DNA from: Nelumbo lutea
Taxonomy: Eukaryota; Streptophyta; Magnoliopsida; Proteales; Nelumbonaceae
Length of the DNA stretch: 64,000 bases
Assembly: GCA_022828595.1 (NCBI GenBank)
Contig: JAKGHH010000001.1
Coordinates: forward strand, 212,301,848 to 212,365,847
Reading direction: 5' to 3'
In this document: one piece after another, positions 24,121 to 34,940 of the stretch
Numbering within the stretch: the stretch's first letter is position 1
Layout: every line of letters starts with the position of its first letter
Program-made: the position numbers and the translations under genes
The notes under the pieces: model-generated
The model's input: only the letters and a program-made list of their open reading frames with translations
What the model was told of the DNA's origin: nothing
The model's database searches: none

Positions 24121-24322
24121 TTAAAATATTTTTAAATATTTAGATTTAGATGATTGTGTTGTTAGCAACTTGTCACATGGAACCTACAAGGAAAGGCATC
24201 TATGGCATAATTCCAATTCTTGTTCATGTCACATTCAAAATATCAATGTAATCCATGCAGTGTCATTCACGAAATAACAAAGCAGCCAAAGTTTGCAGAG
24301 AACATTTAACTCTCTAGTGAAG

Positions 24323-24697
24323 CCTTCAGACCACAATATGCTTAAATGTTTTCTAAACCCATACAAATTAGGAATTAGGAATGGCAACGGAACAGGTTCA
24401 GGACAGGGATTATATTCCCATCCCCAACTCTGATTTTGAAATTATATATATCGAGGTTGGGGAAAATTGCCATCCTTAATATCAATGCACTGCCCATCAT
24501 AATATTTTGTGCCTTCAGACAACAATATGCTTAAATGTTTTCTGAACCCATACAAATTAGGAATTAGGAATGGCATCGGAACAGGTTCAGGACAGGGATT
24601 CTATTCCCATCCCCAACTCTGATTTTGAAATTATATATATCGAGGTTGGGGAAAATTGCCATCCTTAATATCAATGCACTGCCCACCATAATTTTTT
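24323..24697 (+). repeat. 189-base tandem duplication containing a MITE
   Basis: Two adjacent copies with a period of 189 bases (24323-24511 and 24512-24697) differ at only a few sites. Inside each is a 101-base unit (24377-24477 and 24566-24666) with inverted ends AGGAATGGCAA and its near-complement TTGCCATCCTT, a MITE-like structure. The MITE was therefore copied with the segment. Confidence 0.8.
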
Positions 24698-25082
24698 GCC
24701 ACCATTGTTTGAATTCAAAAATAAAAAAGAATGAAAAAGAGAAGGGCATTTTTATAATTTTATTCTTGTCATCATTTTTAAACGGAATTGGACTTTGGAC
24801 TAAAATGTATATTTCAGAAAGTTTAGATTACTTAAACCATCGCATATGAAAGTTTAGGCTCTCAAGTGTCACTACCCGGTATTTACTCTATAAAGTGTTC
24901 AATGACAAAAACAGAAAGGCAAAAAAAAAAAAAAGAAAAAAGAAAAAAGAAATAACATGCATGCATGTGAAAAAAAGAAATTAACCACATTACCCAAATT
25001 TGTTAAAGTATTTAAGAAAAATTTTTCCAAGCTTCCTTGGAAACCTTGGAAAAAAAGAAATAACTATCGCATATGAAAGTTT

Positions 25083-25895
25083 GGCTTTACTGGTGTTAAT
25101 TGTATACCAACTTTCCATGTAATAACATGCATGATAAAAAACAGAAACCACATTACTAAATGATCAAGCAAGAAAGAAAACTTGGTAAAATAAAGACACC
25201 TAATAGAATATAAGTCCCTAGATTGAATGCTTAATGCATGCTTTGAAGTGGCCAATTTGAAGCAACCCTTAGGATTAGAATCATTTTACAGTGAAAAATG
25301 AAAACTCTACCCATGTTCACCGAAATTCAAAACTTACTAGATCTAGCAGCTATCTAGGAAATTTAAATGTCATATATTAGGGATAACTTCAACAAGCTTT
25401 CTTAAATACTTCATCCAATTTTTTCTAAGGAGAAAACTATCAAAACATCTTGAGACCACACAAATAAAGCCAAAAAATAAATAAATAAAGCCAAAAATTA
25501 AAAGTGTGGGTATCACATCGATACCACAAAAATTTAGAATGAAAGATTTCTATACATAAAAACAAAAAGGAAAAAACTAATGTGGGAAATTTAAATGAGA
25601 TGCACAGGGAGTTCTTCAATAGACTTTAAAGAGAAGAACCCAAATCCGATCAGGTAGCAGAACTGCAAGAAAGAAAACAACATTAATTGTATCCTAACTT
25701 TCCATGTAATAACATGCATGATAAAAAGCAGAAACCACATTACTAAATGATCAAGCAAAAGAGAAAACTTGGAAACAACCGAAATTCAAAACTTACTACC
25801 AGGAAATTTAAATGTCATATATTAGGGATAACTTCACCAAGCTTTCTTAAATACTTTATCCAATTTTTTCCGAGGAGAAAACTATCAAAACATCA
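25083..25895 (+). repeat. Direct segmental repeat
   Basis: The block at 25083-25452 recurs at 25683-25895. Both have CTTTCCATGTAATAACATGC, AAACCACATTACTAAATGAT and then GGAAATTTAAATGTCATATA. The second copy lacks about 150 bases between these parts. Non-coding. Confidence 0.75.
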
Positions 25896-25944
25896 CTTTA
25901 CGGGCACTTGAATCATTGAATGTCATGTATTGGTTATTCACAAT

Positions 25945-26315
25945 CACAAATAGACCTGTTCATGGGTTGGACTGGGCTAGGCTGGGTCAAGACGGGTTCA
26001 GATTAGGCTTTGCCTCTTTATAAACAAAAAATGACTAAGCCTAGTCCTATATAAAGCCCAATCTGAACAGAAATTTGATAATATATTAATTATATATTAT
26101 TATAATATAATACTTCTTTTTGCTTCTAATCATATTATAATATATTATATAATATTATTGGGTTAGGCTTGATCTCGGGTTGGGCTTATTTGGGAAAGTC
26201 CAAGTCTAACTCAAAAAAATCGGCCCGGTGTTTGCAGCCCAAGCCCAATCCTGCAGGCTTAAAAATTTGTCCAAACTCGATATAAAACGAGCTGGGCCAG
26301 GCCAGCCCCGAAGGA
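25945..26315. other. Possible non-autonomous element with GC-rich ends
   Basis: A very AT-rich core (about 26065-26160) is flanked by GGTTGGACTGGGCTAGGCTG on one side and, on the complementary strand, GGGGCTGGCCTGGCCCAGCT on the other. Similar structures are common as short plant repeats. Ends and target duplication were not resolved. Confidence 0.3.
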
Positions 26316-26329
26316 GAGGAGTTTAAACA

Positions 26330-26551
26330 AAATTAAGCTACAATATATGAACCTACCAACTAACCTCGATAAGTATCCAGTGGCAACACTGAATAAAAAC
26401 TTATCGGCATCGTCAAGCATCCCAGGAACATAAAGAGAAGCCGTAGCAATTAACCTCGATGAAGTATCCAGTGCCAACACCGACTACTAAAAACTTATCG
26501 GCATCGTCAAGTATCCCAGGAAAGCCGTAAGCGGCACCAGCATTTTCTTCC
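26330..26551 (-). pseudogene. Prefoldin subunit 5 exon fragment, tandemly duplicated
   Basis: On the minus strand, after a splice-acceptor-like TATAG at 26556-26552, the sequence reads GKKMLVPLTA and then, in shifted frames, two copies of the next part. These are PGILDDADKFL..GTGYFIEV (about 26440-26530) and SLYVPGMLDDADKFLFS (about 26350-26440). This wording is that of prefoldin subunit 5, a subunit of the cytosolic chaperone that passes unfolded actin and tubulin to the chaperonin. The second copy ends ATCGAG|GTTAGT, like a donor site. Only this exon is present and it is frameshifted, so it is a captured genomic fragment, not a gene. Confidence 0.65.
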
Positions 26552-26982
26552 CTATATTCAATTTCGAAAATAAAATAACAACCCTGAAATCGCTGAAAAT
26601 CAAAAGAACAAAAACAGACTGAAGATTTAAGTCCTGGTCTGTAGTGTTTGTGTGTATCTGTGCGAGAGAGAAAGAGATCTAGAGAGAGAGAACCTTGGGA
26701 CGGAGTGAAAGATCATGAAGAGCATTGGAATATATCACGAGACGAACAGTAGCAGTTAAGATGTTGCTCGAGTTGTCTTTAGAAGATTCGCCTCTAGATC
26801 AGATTGATTTTTTAAAGCTTTCAACTGCTCCAGACTCATCGTGTCCATCTCTGGGACAGCGCGTGCTCCTCCTTTTCAAGCCATGGATGATGGATGCTCT
26901 CTCTCTCTCTCTCCGTGTGTTTGGGGACAACCAATCTACTATTTTAGGTTATAATATTATTTCCGAGTTTTGAATGCCTAAA

Positions 26983-27054
26983 GCCCCTATAGCTCAGTGG
27001 TAGAGTGTCAGTCTTGTAATCTAAAGGCCTGTAGGCCAATCCTGCATGGGGGCA
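26983..27054 (+). pseudogene. tRNA-Thr(TGT)-like sequence
   Basis: The 72-base sequence folds as a tRNA. The 7-base acceptor stem (GCCCCTA with TGGGGGC) is fully paired, the D arm is GCTCAGTGGTAGAGT, and the anticodon loop is CTTGTAA (anticodon TGT, threonine). The T loop is GCCAATC instead of a TTC-type loop, and the anticodon stem has two mismatches. That would weaken both the internal B-box promoter and the tRNA fold. A run of T follows directly, like a Pol III terminator. Probably a pseudogene, though transcription is possible. Confidence 0.55.
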
Positions 27055-27200
27055 TTTTTTTTTTGCATTTTGTGAATGAAAATTACAAAGAGGTACGGAG
27101 GTCCCCCTCACCCCTGTATTTTATGGTACCCTTTTCTTAACGGGGGCATTTTTTTTGTGCATTTTGTAAATGAAAATTACAGAAAAGGTACGAAGTTACC
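27048..27200 (+). repeat. Duplicated tRNA 3' flank
   Basis: The flank after the tRNA-like sequence (GGGGGCATTTTTTTT, then GCATTTTGTGAATGAAAATT) recurs at 27142-27200 without the tRNA body. A weaker third copy follows the second tRNA-like sequence near 27405. This points to repeated local duplication. Confidence 0.65.
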
Positions 27201-27208
27201 CTTTTCCT

Positions 27209-27311
27209 AAGGCCGTGGTTGGAGGCAGAGAAATCTTTACAAACCATGTATACATTATCCTATCTTTCCCTCCCATTTCTTACCTTTTTCCTTTAAACCA
27301 AACATAACCTT
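27209..27311. mobile_element. Small MITE-like element
   Basis: About 103 bases with imperfect inverted ends AAGGCCGTGGTTGG and the complement AAGGTTATGTTTGG. Related by end sequence to the fragment at 23919. Non-coding. Confidence 0.4.
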
Positions 27312-27335
27312 AATAGTTATATTTTGAAACTTGAA

Positions 27336-27411
27336 GTCCTTATATCTCAGTGATAGAGGTTAGTTTTGTAAATTGAATGTGTAGTTCAACCAGTAGACTT
27401 GCACTGGGACA
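27336..27411 (+). pseudogene. Second, more decayed tRNA-Thr-like copy
   Basis: Reads GTCCTTATATCTCAGTGATA, then TTTTGTAAATTGAA around the anticodon loop, a TAGTTCAACC T-arm and a GGGACATTTTTT end. The order and spacing follow the copy at 26983 with many changes and a small insertion in the T arm. The acceptor stem is broken. A pseudogene copy. Confidence 0.5.
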
Positions 27412-28509
27412 TTTTTTATGCATTTTCTAAAGTTCAATTTGGAAGTAGTACAAATGTAAATATGTACAGTATAAATACATACAAAATAATACAAAATATA
27501 AGGTTTTACACTTTACAAATTTGCATATATACCCCTTCCAAATTCAGCCTAAATGAAAATTACAAGGATGTGTAATTTAAAGGCCCAATTTGTTTTAGTT
27601 ACCAAGTTAAGCTAGGCTATTTACCTTAATTACCCAAGTTCGTTTGCCTCAATCTTTTGTTTCTCTATTTTCATTTTATCCTTTTGGCCAAATGAACAAT
27701 AACTTTGATCCTTCAACGGGCTAGAATGGGTTGAACTTATAATTTTATTTTTTTTTAAGGATAAAATACTTAATTAACAAATTGATTAATTACAACCTAT
27801 GCTAGCGTGTGACATGTATGTTTTTTAAATTCCTAAATTACCCTTTTAGGATCCATGCTTAAATGACGGTTTCACTTCACCCCTTTTCAGACAATGGACA
27901 AAGACACCTCTTAGTGGTAGTTTCTCTTCAACGGCAATGACTACGACAAATCCAAGAGGATAACCAAGCTTCAGAAGTTTTCTTCCTTTTCAAACGAACT
28001 GGTTGGATGTGTTTTCGCAGTCCAAGGAAGCTATGGCCCATCGTTGGATATTACCGAAAAATATGATATCCATGAATTTTGATAAACAGCACCTGATTGC
28101 TACCACGTAAGTTCCAGTTGATTAGTCAGAAGTTTTTCAGATATCATACAAATCAAATTCCCCAACAAAATGCTTGACTGCCCACCTAACCTATCCGCTC
28201 ATCACGTGTAACACGCCCTGCCCACCCACCCATGCATTCCACCCGCCCATCCAGTTTGTCTGTTCTGCCTAGTTTGTTCACCTGCCTACAGCATGTTTGA
28301 CAAAATGTTTTAAAGAATGGTTAACATTTTATTTTCTATTTTCTCCTCAAATCTAATATTTGTAAATCATTTATTTTTCCCTCAAATAAATCAAACATTA
28401 CGTTACGTTTGAAGATTACGTGCCTATGCGGATGTGGAGAATGCATTACTGTATTGGAGAATAATTGACACATGTTATGCATGCCCCTATTATGTAAGTG
28501 ATTTTTCTG
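27412..28509. other. Intergenic, no gene
   Basis: AT-rich DNA left of element 2. I see no supported coding region, RNA gene or element. Confidence 0.4.
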
Positions 28510-28514
28510 GGTTT

Positions 28515-29233
28515 TGAAGAATGGTGATTTGGCCCGACCTAGTAAAGAAGGGACACGTGGACACGACTTGACCAAGAGATGATATCTTAGCCTAACACGA
28601 CCAATCCATAATAGATCGAGCTCGGATATTCAACCACCTCGGCATAAGGTGATCTCGGGACAAGGTCACCTAAGACGAGAACACCTCGGTATTAAATCGC
28701 AATAGGATCACTTCGATTCCAAGGCACTTCGGCATTCGACTCAGTTCGCACCTAAAAGCATCAGCTCGGGGATACCAACTTCGGATCACTATGTGGTGAC
28801 CCCGGAAATCCCTCCAATAGATTCTGAACCACACGGGATCACATCGTGTAACAGCTAGCATTATCTCCTCCCCGCCCGATTCGGGCGGAATTAATAAGCC
28901 TTATTAGTTGACGATGTTATCCCTCAGTTAACGCGAAAATGGATCTCATCGTGATGAGAATCCCGGAACCGCTCCACAAAACTCGCGAGGACTCAACTAT
29001 ATAAAGGCTCCAACCCCAAGGGCACAAGGTACGTGCGATTACTCTGCTCTCTAGCTCTCTACACTCTTAAGCTTTTTTAGCTCGCAACAGTCTACTAACT
29101 TAAGCATTGGAGCGACCTCATCGGGCTAGCAATCCTAGGTTCTCTGATCCTCTTCTTGCAGATCAACCTAGTTCGTCATCCAACTAGAAGCCAGATCACC
29201 TCCAGTAGGGAGTAGCTAGATCGCACAACATCG
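28515..29233 (+). repeat. 5' LTR of element 2
   Basis: 719 bases, starting TGAAGAATGGTGATTTGGCC and ending AACATCG. The 3' copy starts TGATGAAGGGTGATTTGGCC and ends AACATTA, so the original ends were probably TGATG and CATCA. TATATAAAG at 28998 is the TATA box. The primer site TTGGCGCCGTTTGTGGG follows at 29235. The two LTRs differ at many sites, so insertion is not recent. Confidence 0.95.
28998..29006 (+). promoter_or_regulatory. TATA box in 5' LTR of element 2
   Basis: TATATAAAG preceded by CACTCGCG-like GC-rich sequence and followed about 45 bases later by CTCTGCTCTCTAGCTCTCT, a plausible transcription start and R region. The 3' LTR has the matching TATATAAAA at 37860. Confidence 0.65.
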
Positions 29234-29299
29234 TTTGGCGCCGTTTGTGGGAAACACTACAAGAAAGCCTTTTCCACTATCAATAACAAACTCAAATCC

Positions 29300-31260
29300 A
29301 TGGCATCTTCCAGCAATGCCGGACAAAACAATGAAGTGAACGTCTCCAGGGGGCAGTCTCAGTTCCCGTCTGTCTGCATTGGTTAGTTCACCATAGCGCT
29401 TATTGCGGCTGGGGTTCCAACACTGACCATGCCCTAAGCGACTACATAGGTAAACGCGCCGCTCCCTTTTGTAGTTGGCGTGACCTTCGCTGAACTGTTT
29501 GTGGTTCCCCCTAGAGTCGGTCAATCCCAGTTCAATGACCTGGTACACTACGTGCGGGCCATTCAGGTCCAAATGCAATAGGTCCAGCAGTTCCAACACT
29601 ATCAACAGCAAGTCCTCCACCAATTCTACCAGCAACAGTATCAGCAACAATTTACTCCACTGCAGCATAATCAGCGGCTAGTTCCACCCCGGCACCCAGT
29701 AGTAGAGCCGAATCAGCCTCGTCCTCAGAACACTCATTCTCCTCGCCAAGGCGAGACTCCCCAGGTTCCACTTCCTCTTGGGAGCCAGGTCTCATCCCAC
29801 AGCAGGAGGGATAGACATGTCACTCCGCAGATCAGGAGACACTCAGCCCGTCAGGGCTATCTTACCTCGGCCCTCGCATCAAGTAGGTTCACTCGTGGGA
29901 AACCGGTTTGGGGTTCTAGCCGCGAACTCAAGGCAAGGCCCTTCCGTCCATGGCAGTCAGCCTCAGCATCCAGAGCCACTCCGCACCAGAACAGTTCCCG
30001 ACTAGACAGAGGTCAGCAGCACTAATGCGGAGCCGACGAAGAAGCATCAGCGAAGACGTCGCAAAGCGCGCCGAACTGCTGGAGGCGAGCTTAGTAGCAA
30101 CAAAGACAGTTCCTCTCCTCTCCGGGTCATCCCCTCTCTCTTCCGAGCTCCTGGCGACCCCGACGCCGAAGGACTTTAAAATGACTCCTCTCGACAAGTA
30201 TGATGGACTTTTTGATCCAAATGACCATGTAGACTCCTTTCGGTCCCAGATGCACCTAGCTGGGGCTGACGAGTCTTGCATGTGCGTAGCATTCTCCCCC
30301 ACGTTCAAAGGAGTAGCTCGCACATGGTACCGGAACCTCGCACTAGGAATAATAAGAAGTTGGGCGTAGTTTGTAGAGATGTTCACCTCGCACTTCATTA
30401 CCAGCAAGAAGTGCCCGAGGTCCCAAGAAAGCCTCCTTAATGTAGTGCAAAGAGAAGGGGAGTCTATCAGAAGCTATATCAAACGCTTCAATGACACTTG
30501 CTTACAGATCCCCGATCTAGATCCAACTGTGAGGCTTACGGCAGTAAAGAAAGGTTTAACCCATAGGGAATTCAAGTGGCATGTAATGGCTAATAATCCT
30601 AAAGACATCACCGAATTCCTCAAGCTCATCGATCAGTTCATCGGGACCGAGGACGAAATGAACCAGAAGACTGAAAATCCAGCAGAAAATAAGAAAAGAG
30701 AAGGTGACAACACAAGTAATGGCGACAACAAATGAAGAAAGCGCAAGTCCCCGACTAGGGGAGGAAACAAGTTCGAGAGCCGATCTCCTTCTCGATCTCA
30801 TAAGTCAGGTCGGCGTTCCCGAACTCCGCCGGTTGAAAGGATGAACTATACACCCCTCAACGCAAAGCGAGGAGAAATCCTTATGGCGATCAAAGACTCC
30901 TCCTACGTGAAGTGGCCACCTCGGTTGAGGGGAGATCCCGCCACCAAAAATAGAAATGTCTATTGTCACTTCCACAAAGACCATGGACAAAGTACAGAAA
31001 ATTGTAGAAATCTCCGCGACGAGATCGAGGAGCTCATCCGTCACGGATATCTAAAAAACTTCATACAAAAAGAAGACAGGAATCAAGCTGACTGCCACAC
31101 AGATCAACAGGGGGACCAGAGAAGAAATGCCCCCGAGTCCAGCAGTAGACAGAGTGAGCAGCCGCCACGACATTTGCCCGAAGAAAGGCCGATCCGTGGA
31201 GTGATCAACATGATTACTGGCGGGTCCATTATCGTGGGCTACACCTCGGCAGTAGATTGA
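29300..31260 (+). pseudogene. Gag and zinc knuckle of element 2
   Basis: The start MASSSNAGQNNEVNVS (29300) matches gag starts of elements 1 and 3. A Gln-rich stretch (about 29570-29660) with stops follows. The capsid core is open in 29950-30369 (KYDGLFDPNDHVDSFRSQMH, TWYRNLALGIIRSW) and, after one TAG, in 30379-30735 (HFITSKKCPRSQESLLNVVQ). The knuckle YCHFHKDHGQSTENCRNLRD lies in 30841-31260. Few mutations separate these blocks. Confidence 0.85.
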
Positions 31261-31970
31261 CCCTCAGTTCGCGAACTAGAGAATGAGGAGCAGAACCCAC
31301 CAAAGCGACCCAGGCTCGAAGATCACATCTACTTCATAGAAGATGATGCACGTAGGATTCAATATCCTTACGATGATGCCCTAGTAATAAAGCTAAGGAT
31401 AAATGACATTGAAGTCAAGCGCGTCCTAGTGGATTTAGGCAGTTCGGCCGACATTCTATTCAAGGACGTCTACGACAAGCTCCAGCTCCAAGAAAGCAAT
31501 CTCAAGCCGACAGATACCCCTTGGTAGGCTTCAACGACGAGGAGGTCAGACCGCTAGGGCGAGTCTCAATACTTGTAGAGGTCGGCACGTGACCCAATAT
31601 TGTAAGGTTCGAGCACACTTTCTTAGTGGTCGCGATTCCATCCCCATACAACGCCATAGTAGGTCGGCCCATTACGCACACTCTACGTGCGGTAGTATCC
31701 ACCTACTACTTGGTGATGAAGTTCCCTACGGACTATGGAGTAAGGGTTGTGTGAGGTGACCAACTCAAGTGTTGAAATGCTACGTTGCCGCCCTCAAGGG
31801 GAAAACCAAGTTAGCTGTTGACATCGAGCTCGAGCGACCTACGGAGAATGCCGAGGAGCGAGCTACACCAACAGAAGAGACGACTCACATCCCAATCTCA
31901 ATGGTCCAGCTAAGACTCTCTAGATCGGCGCTTCGACCGAGGAACCGCTTCACTCTCAGCTAGTAAGTTT
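31261..31970 (+). pseudogene. Protease region of element 2
   Basis: The frame gives DDALVIKLRINDIEVKRVLV and the active-site loop VDLGSSADILF, where other copies have VDSGSS. A TAG interrupts it near 31526, and the rest (FLVVAIPSPYNAIVGRPI) is in a shifted frame. A linker (GKTKLAVDIELERPTE) leads to reverse transcriptase. Aspartic protease that would mature Gag-Pol; inactive here. Confidence 0.75.
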
Positions 31971-32099
31971 TTTACTTAAAAATTTAGACATATTTGCATG
32001 GTCTACGACAGAAATGTCCGGCATAGATTTCTAAAGTCCTAACTCACAAGCTAAATACTGATCCCTCAGTTAGGCCCGTTAGACAGAAAAAACGCAACC

Positions 32100-33300
32100 T
32101 CGCGCTGGAGGATAGTTGACGAGGAGGTCAAGAAACTCTTAGCGGCCGATTTCACCAAGGAGGCCCATTACCCGAGCTGGGTAGCCAACCCAGTTTTGGT
32201 AAGAAAGGCCAACGGTAAATGGCGCATGTGTGTCGATTATACTTACCTGAATCGAGCCTGCTCAAAGGATTGTTTCCCGTTGCCCAAGATCAACCGCCTA
32301 GTGGACGTGACCTCAGGGCATGAGTTGCTGAGCTTTCTAGACGAGTACTCGGGATACAACCAGATTAGAATGGACCCTGCCGATGAAGAAAAAATGACCT
32401 TCATAACCGAGCTTGGACTATACTGTTATAAGGTTATGCCCTTCAGACTAAAAAATGCCGGGGCGACCTTTCAAAGACTTGTGAATAGAATTTTTGAGTC
32501 GTTGATCGGCAACAAAATTGAGTGCTATGTAGATGACATGGTCGTTAAGACCCAACTTTCAAATTTTTTATTAAATGATTTGCAAAGTGTCTTTGAAATT
32601 TTGCATAAATATAACATGAAATTAAATCCCAATAAGTGCGTCTTCGTTGTCACCTCGGGTAAATTCCTAGGCTACATAGTCAACCGACATGGCATCAAAG
32701 CCAATCCCAAGAAAATAAAGGCCATCTTAGATATGAGACCACCTCGCAAACTAAAGGAGGTTCAGAGACTGAATGACAGGATAGCCATTCTAAGCCGCTT
32801 CATGTCTAAGTCGGCAGATCTCTGCCTGCCTTTCTTTAAAGCCACGAAGAAAAGCAAAGACTTCGAGTGGACCACAGAGTGACAAGGTAGTCAACCATAA
32901 AGAAAAGAAAAGAAAATCCTAGCTAGTATCCCGGTTTTGACCCGACCCGAGGAGGGAGATATTTTAAAGCTGTACCTCTCCGCGAGTGACAAGGTAGTCA
33001 GCTCGGTACTAATAAAAGAGGTAAATCGGGTCCAACGACCCATCTAATATGTTAGTAAGGTTTTGCAGGATGCTGAAACAAGGTATCCAAAGATCGAGAA
33101 GCTGGCGTACGCGCTAATCATAGCAGCTTGGAAGCTTCATCCCTACTTCCAAGCCCACACAATCATCATCCTCACCAACAAGCATCTGAGGCAGATCCTG
33201 CTCAAGCCCGAGGTGTTTGGCAGACTGACAAAATGGGCTATCGAACTCTGTGAGTACGATATCTAGTGCGAACCTTGAACGACGATTAAGGTCCAAGCCT
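32100..33300 (+). pseudogene. Reverse transcriptase and RNase H of element 2
   Basis: Open from 32196 to 32882: RMCVDYTYLNRACSKDCFPL, LLSFLDEYSGYNQIRMD, VMPFRLKNAGATFQRLVN and the intact catalytic box CYVDDMVVK. A stop at 32880 and a short aberrant segment follow. RNase H resumes at 33063-33266 (KIEKLAYALIIAAWKLHPYF, LTNKHLRQILLKPEVFGRL). Domain order is normal; breaks are few. Confidence 0.9.
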
Positions 33301-33311
33301 TAGCCTATTTC

Positions 33312-33946
33312 ATGGCAGAATGCACATTCAGCACCGCAACCCCTGAACTGGCCGAGCTCGGGCACACGGAGGAAGCATCAACCAGCGCGACACCAATCCC
33401 AGTTCGAGCAAGTCCGACCTGGGACGAGGAGCCCTGGATCCTCCATGTTGAGGGCTCGTCCAACCAGCAAGGAAGTGGAGCAGGCTTAATTCTGTACAGT
33501 CCAAGCGGGGTGAAACTGGAATATGCGCTACGGTTCGGATTCACAGCGTACAACAACGAAGCAGAGTACGAGGGCTCACCTTAGCGAAAAGAGTAAAGGC
33601 TAAACATCTCATCATTTGCAATGACTCCCAGCTCGTGGTCAACGAGTATGAAGCCCGCGACCCCACCATGGCTGCTTATTTGGCCAAGGTCAGAGAAGTA
33701 CTACGCGACTTCCCATCTTATTTCATAAGGCAGATCCTGAGATCCGAGAACATTGAGGCTGACGCCTTGTCCCGGTTAGCCAGCACGAGCAGTAACACAA
33801 TGAGGACAGTGTATATAGAGGACCTACCTCGGCCTAGCATTCTCGAGGGGTGGGGTGGTGCAAGCGAGGTCACTCCTTTAGAACAATCAGAGTCGAACTT
33901 GATTGATCCACTGACGAGCTATTTGCTTCACGAAACCCTCCTGTAG
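33312..33946 (+). pseudogene. Second RNase H and linker of element 2
   Basis: PWILHVEGSSNQQGSGAGLI, then LEYALRFGFTAYNNEAEYEG, a frameshift, and then the SDSQLVV-type motif (HLIICNDSQLVVNEYEA, where S is changed to N) in 33590-33700. The linker MRTVYIEDLPRPSILEG is followed by EQSESNLIDPLTSYL. Same additional RNase H as in element 1. The first catalytic D of the DGSS motif is replaced by E. Confidence 0.75.
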
Positions 33947-34039
33947 ATCGCAATGCGGCCAGAAGGTTAGAGCGCCAGTCGACTAAGCACGTCCTTATAG
34001 ACGGACGGCTGTACTGGAGATCTTTCACGCTTCCCTACT

Positions 34040-34308
34040 TGCGCTGCTTGTGACCCTCAGAGGTTGAGCTCGTTCTCCACGACACTCATGAGGGCTTGTG
34101 TGGCGGACACTTGGGGGGCAGGGCTCTCGCCCAAAAAGCGCTACGACAAGGGTACTATTGGCCCACAATGAAGGCAGACGCACTTGAACTTGTCAAAAAG
34201 TTCGACAAGTGTCAGAGGCATCCTGAGACGATACTAACTGTGGTTGCTGAACTAGAGAGAGGATGGCGAGTCACTCCCAGAAGCCCAAGGGCCATGATGT
34301 TGAGCTGA
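34040..34308 (+). pseudogene. Integrase N-terminal zinc finger, core deleted
   Basis: GGRALAQKALRQGYYWPTMK and FDKCQRHPET match the integrase zinc-binding domain. The homology stops at about 34215, before the first catalytic Asp. Instead of a D-D-E core there is unrelated sequence and then a tandem repeat. The element can only move with integrase supplied elsewhere. Confidence 0.8.
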
Positions 34309-34330
34309 CATAAGACCTCGGCATTACAAC

Positions 34331-34458
34331 AAGTCCCAGTCGCCTCTTTGGTATGGGCAGATAAGTCCTAGTCGCCTCTTCGACTTGGGTAGGCAAATCC
34401 CAGTCACCTCTTCGGCATGGGCAGACAAGTCCTAGTCGCCTCTTCGGCATAGGCAAAC
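34331..34458 (+). repeat. Minisatellite, 4 x 32 bases
   Basis: Four consecutive 32-base units, each starting AAGTCC or AAATCC and containing CAGTCGCCTCTT or a close variant and GGGCAGA-like ends. They fill exactly 128 bases. It lies where the integrase core should be, followed by spacer with looser repeats of CTAGCTCGGCAACTCGA and GGTAACC (34660-34760). Confidence 0.85.
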
Positions 34459-34940
34459 TACCACTAATGCCTAAGGCATAGACAGTTCGGGTATAAACCC
34501 TACGATGTCTAGCCCAGTTCGACATATAATAATAGGTTGAACCCACTAGCTCAAAGGGACAATCGACATTTAAGCGAGTAGCCTGTGTGCAGGCAAGTTA
34601 GGTATATACCCTACAATGCTCACCTCGGCGTACACTATGCGAAGTTACCCTTACTAGTAGTCTAGCTCGGCAACTCGATAGTTTGGGGTAACCTTCACTT
34701 GGAGAAATTCTCAGTTATCCTTACTTGTTGTCTAGCTCAGTAGCTCGACAGTCTGAGGTAACCTATACATCTACTCCTACTTGTTTTGTTCGCCAGTTTG
34801 GGAGTTATTTGCACTGAACATTTTTGAACAAAAAGATAAGTCAAAAATGTATTTCATTGATATAAGAGTTTGGTACAAAAAAAAATCATCACTACAGAAT
34901 GAGCTCGGTGGCCTGGGGTATACAATGTAGAAGATAAAGT

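Noticed and set aside
26725..26973. 82-codon frame before the tRNA-like sequence
   Set aside because: GA/CT simple sequence at both ends, no domain; not enough to call a gene.
34320..34460. CRISPR-like array
   Set aside because: Units are contiguous 32-base tandem repeats without spacers, in plant DNA; a minisatellite.
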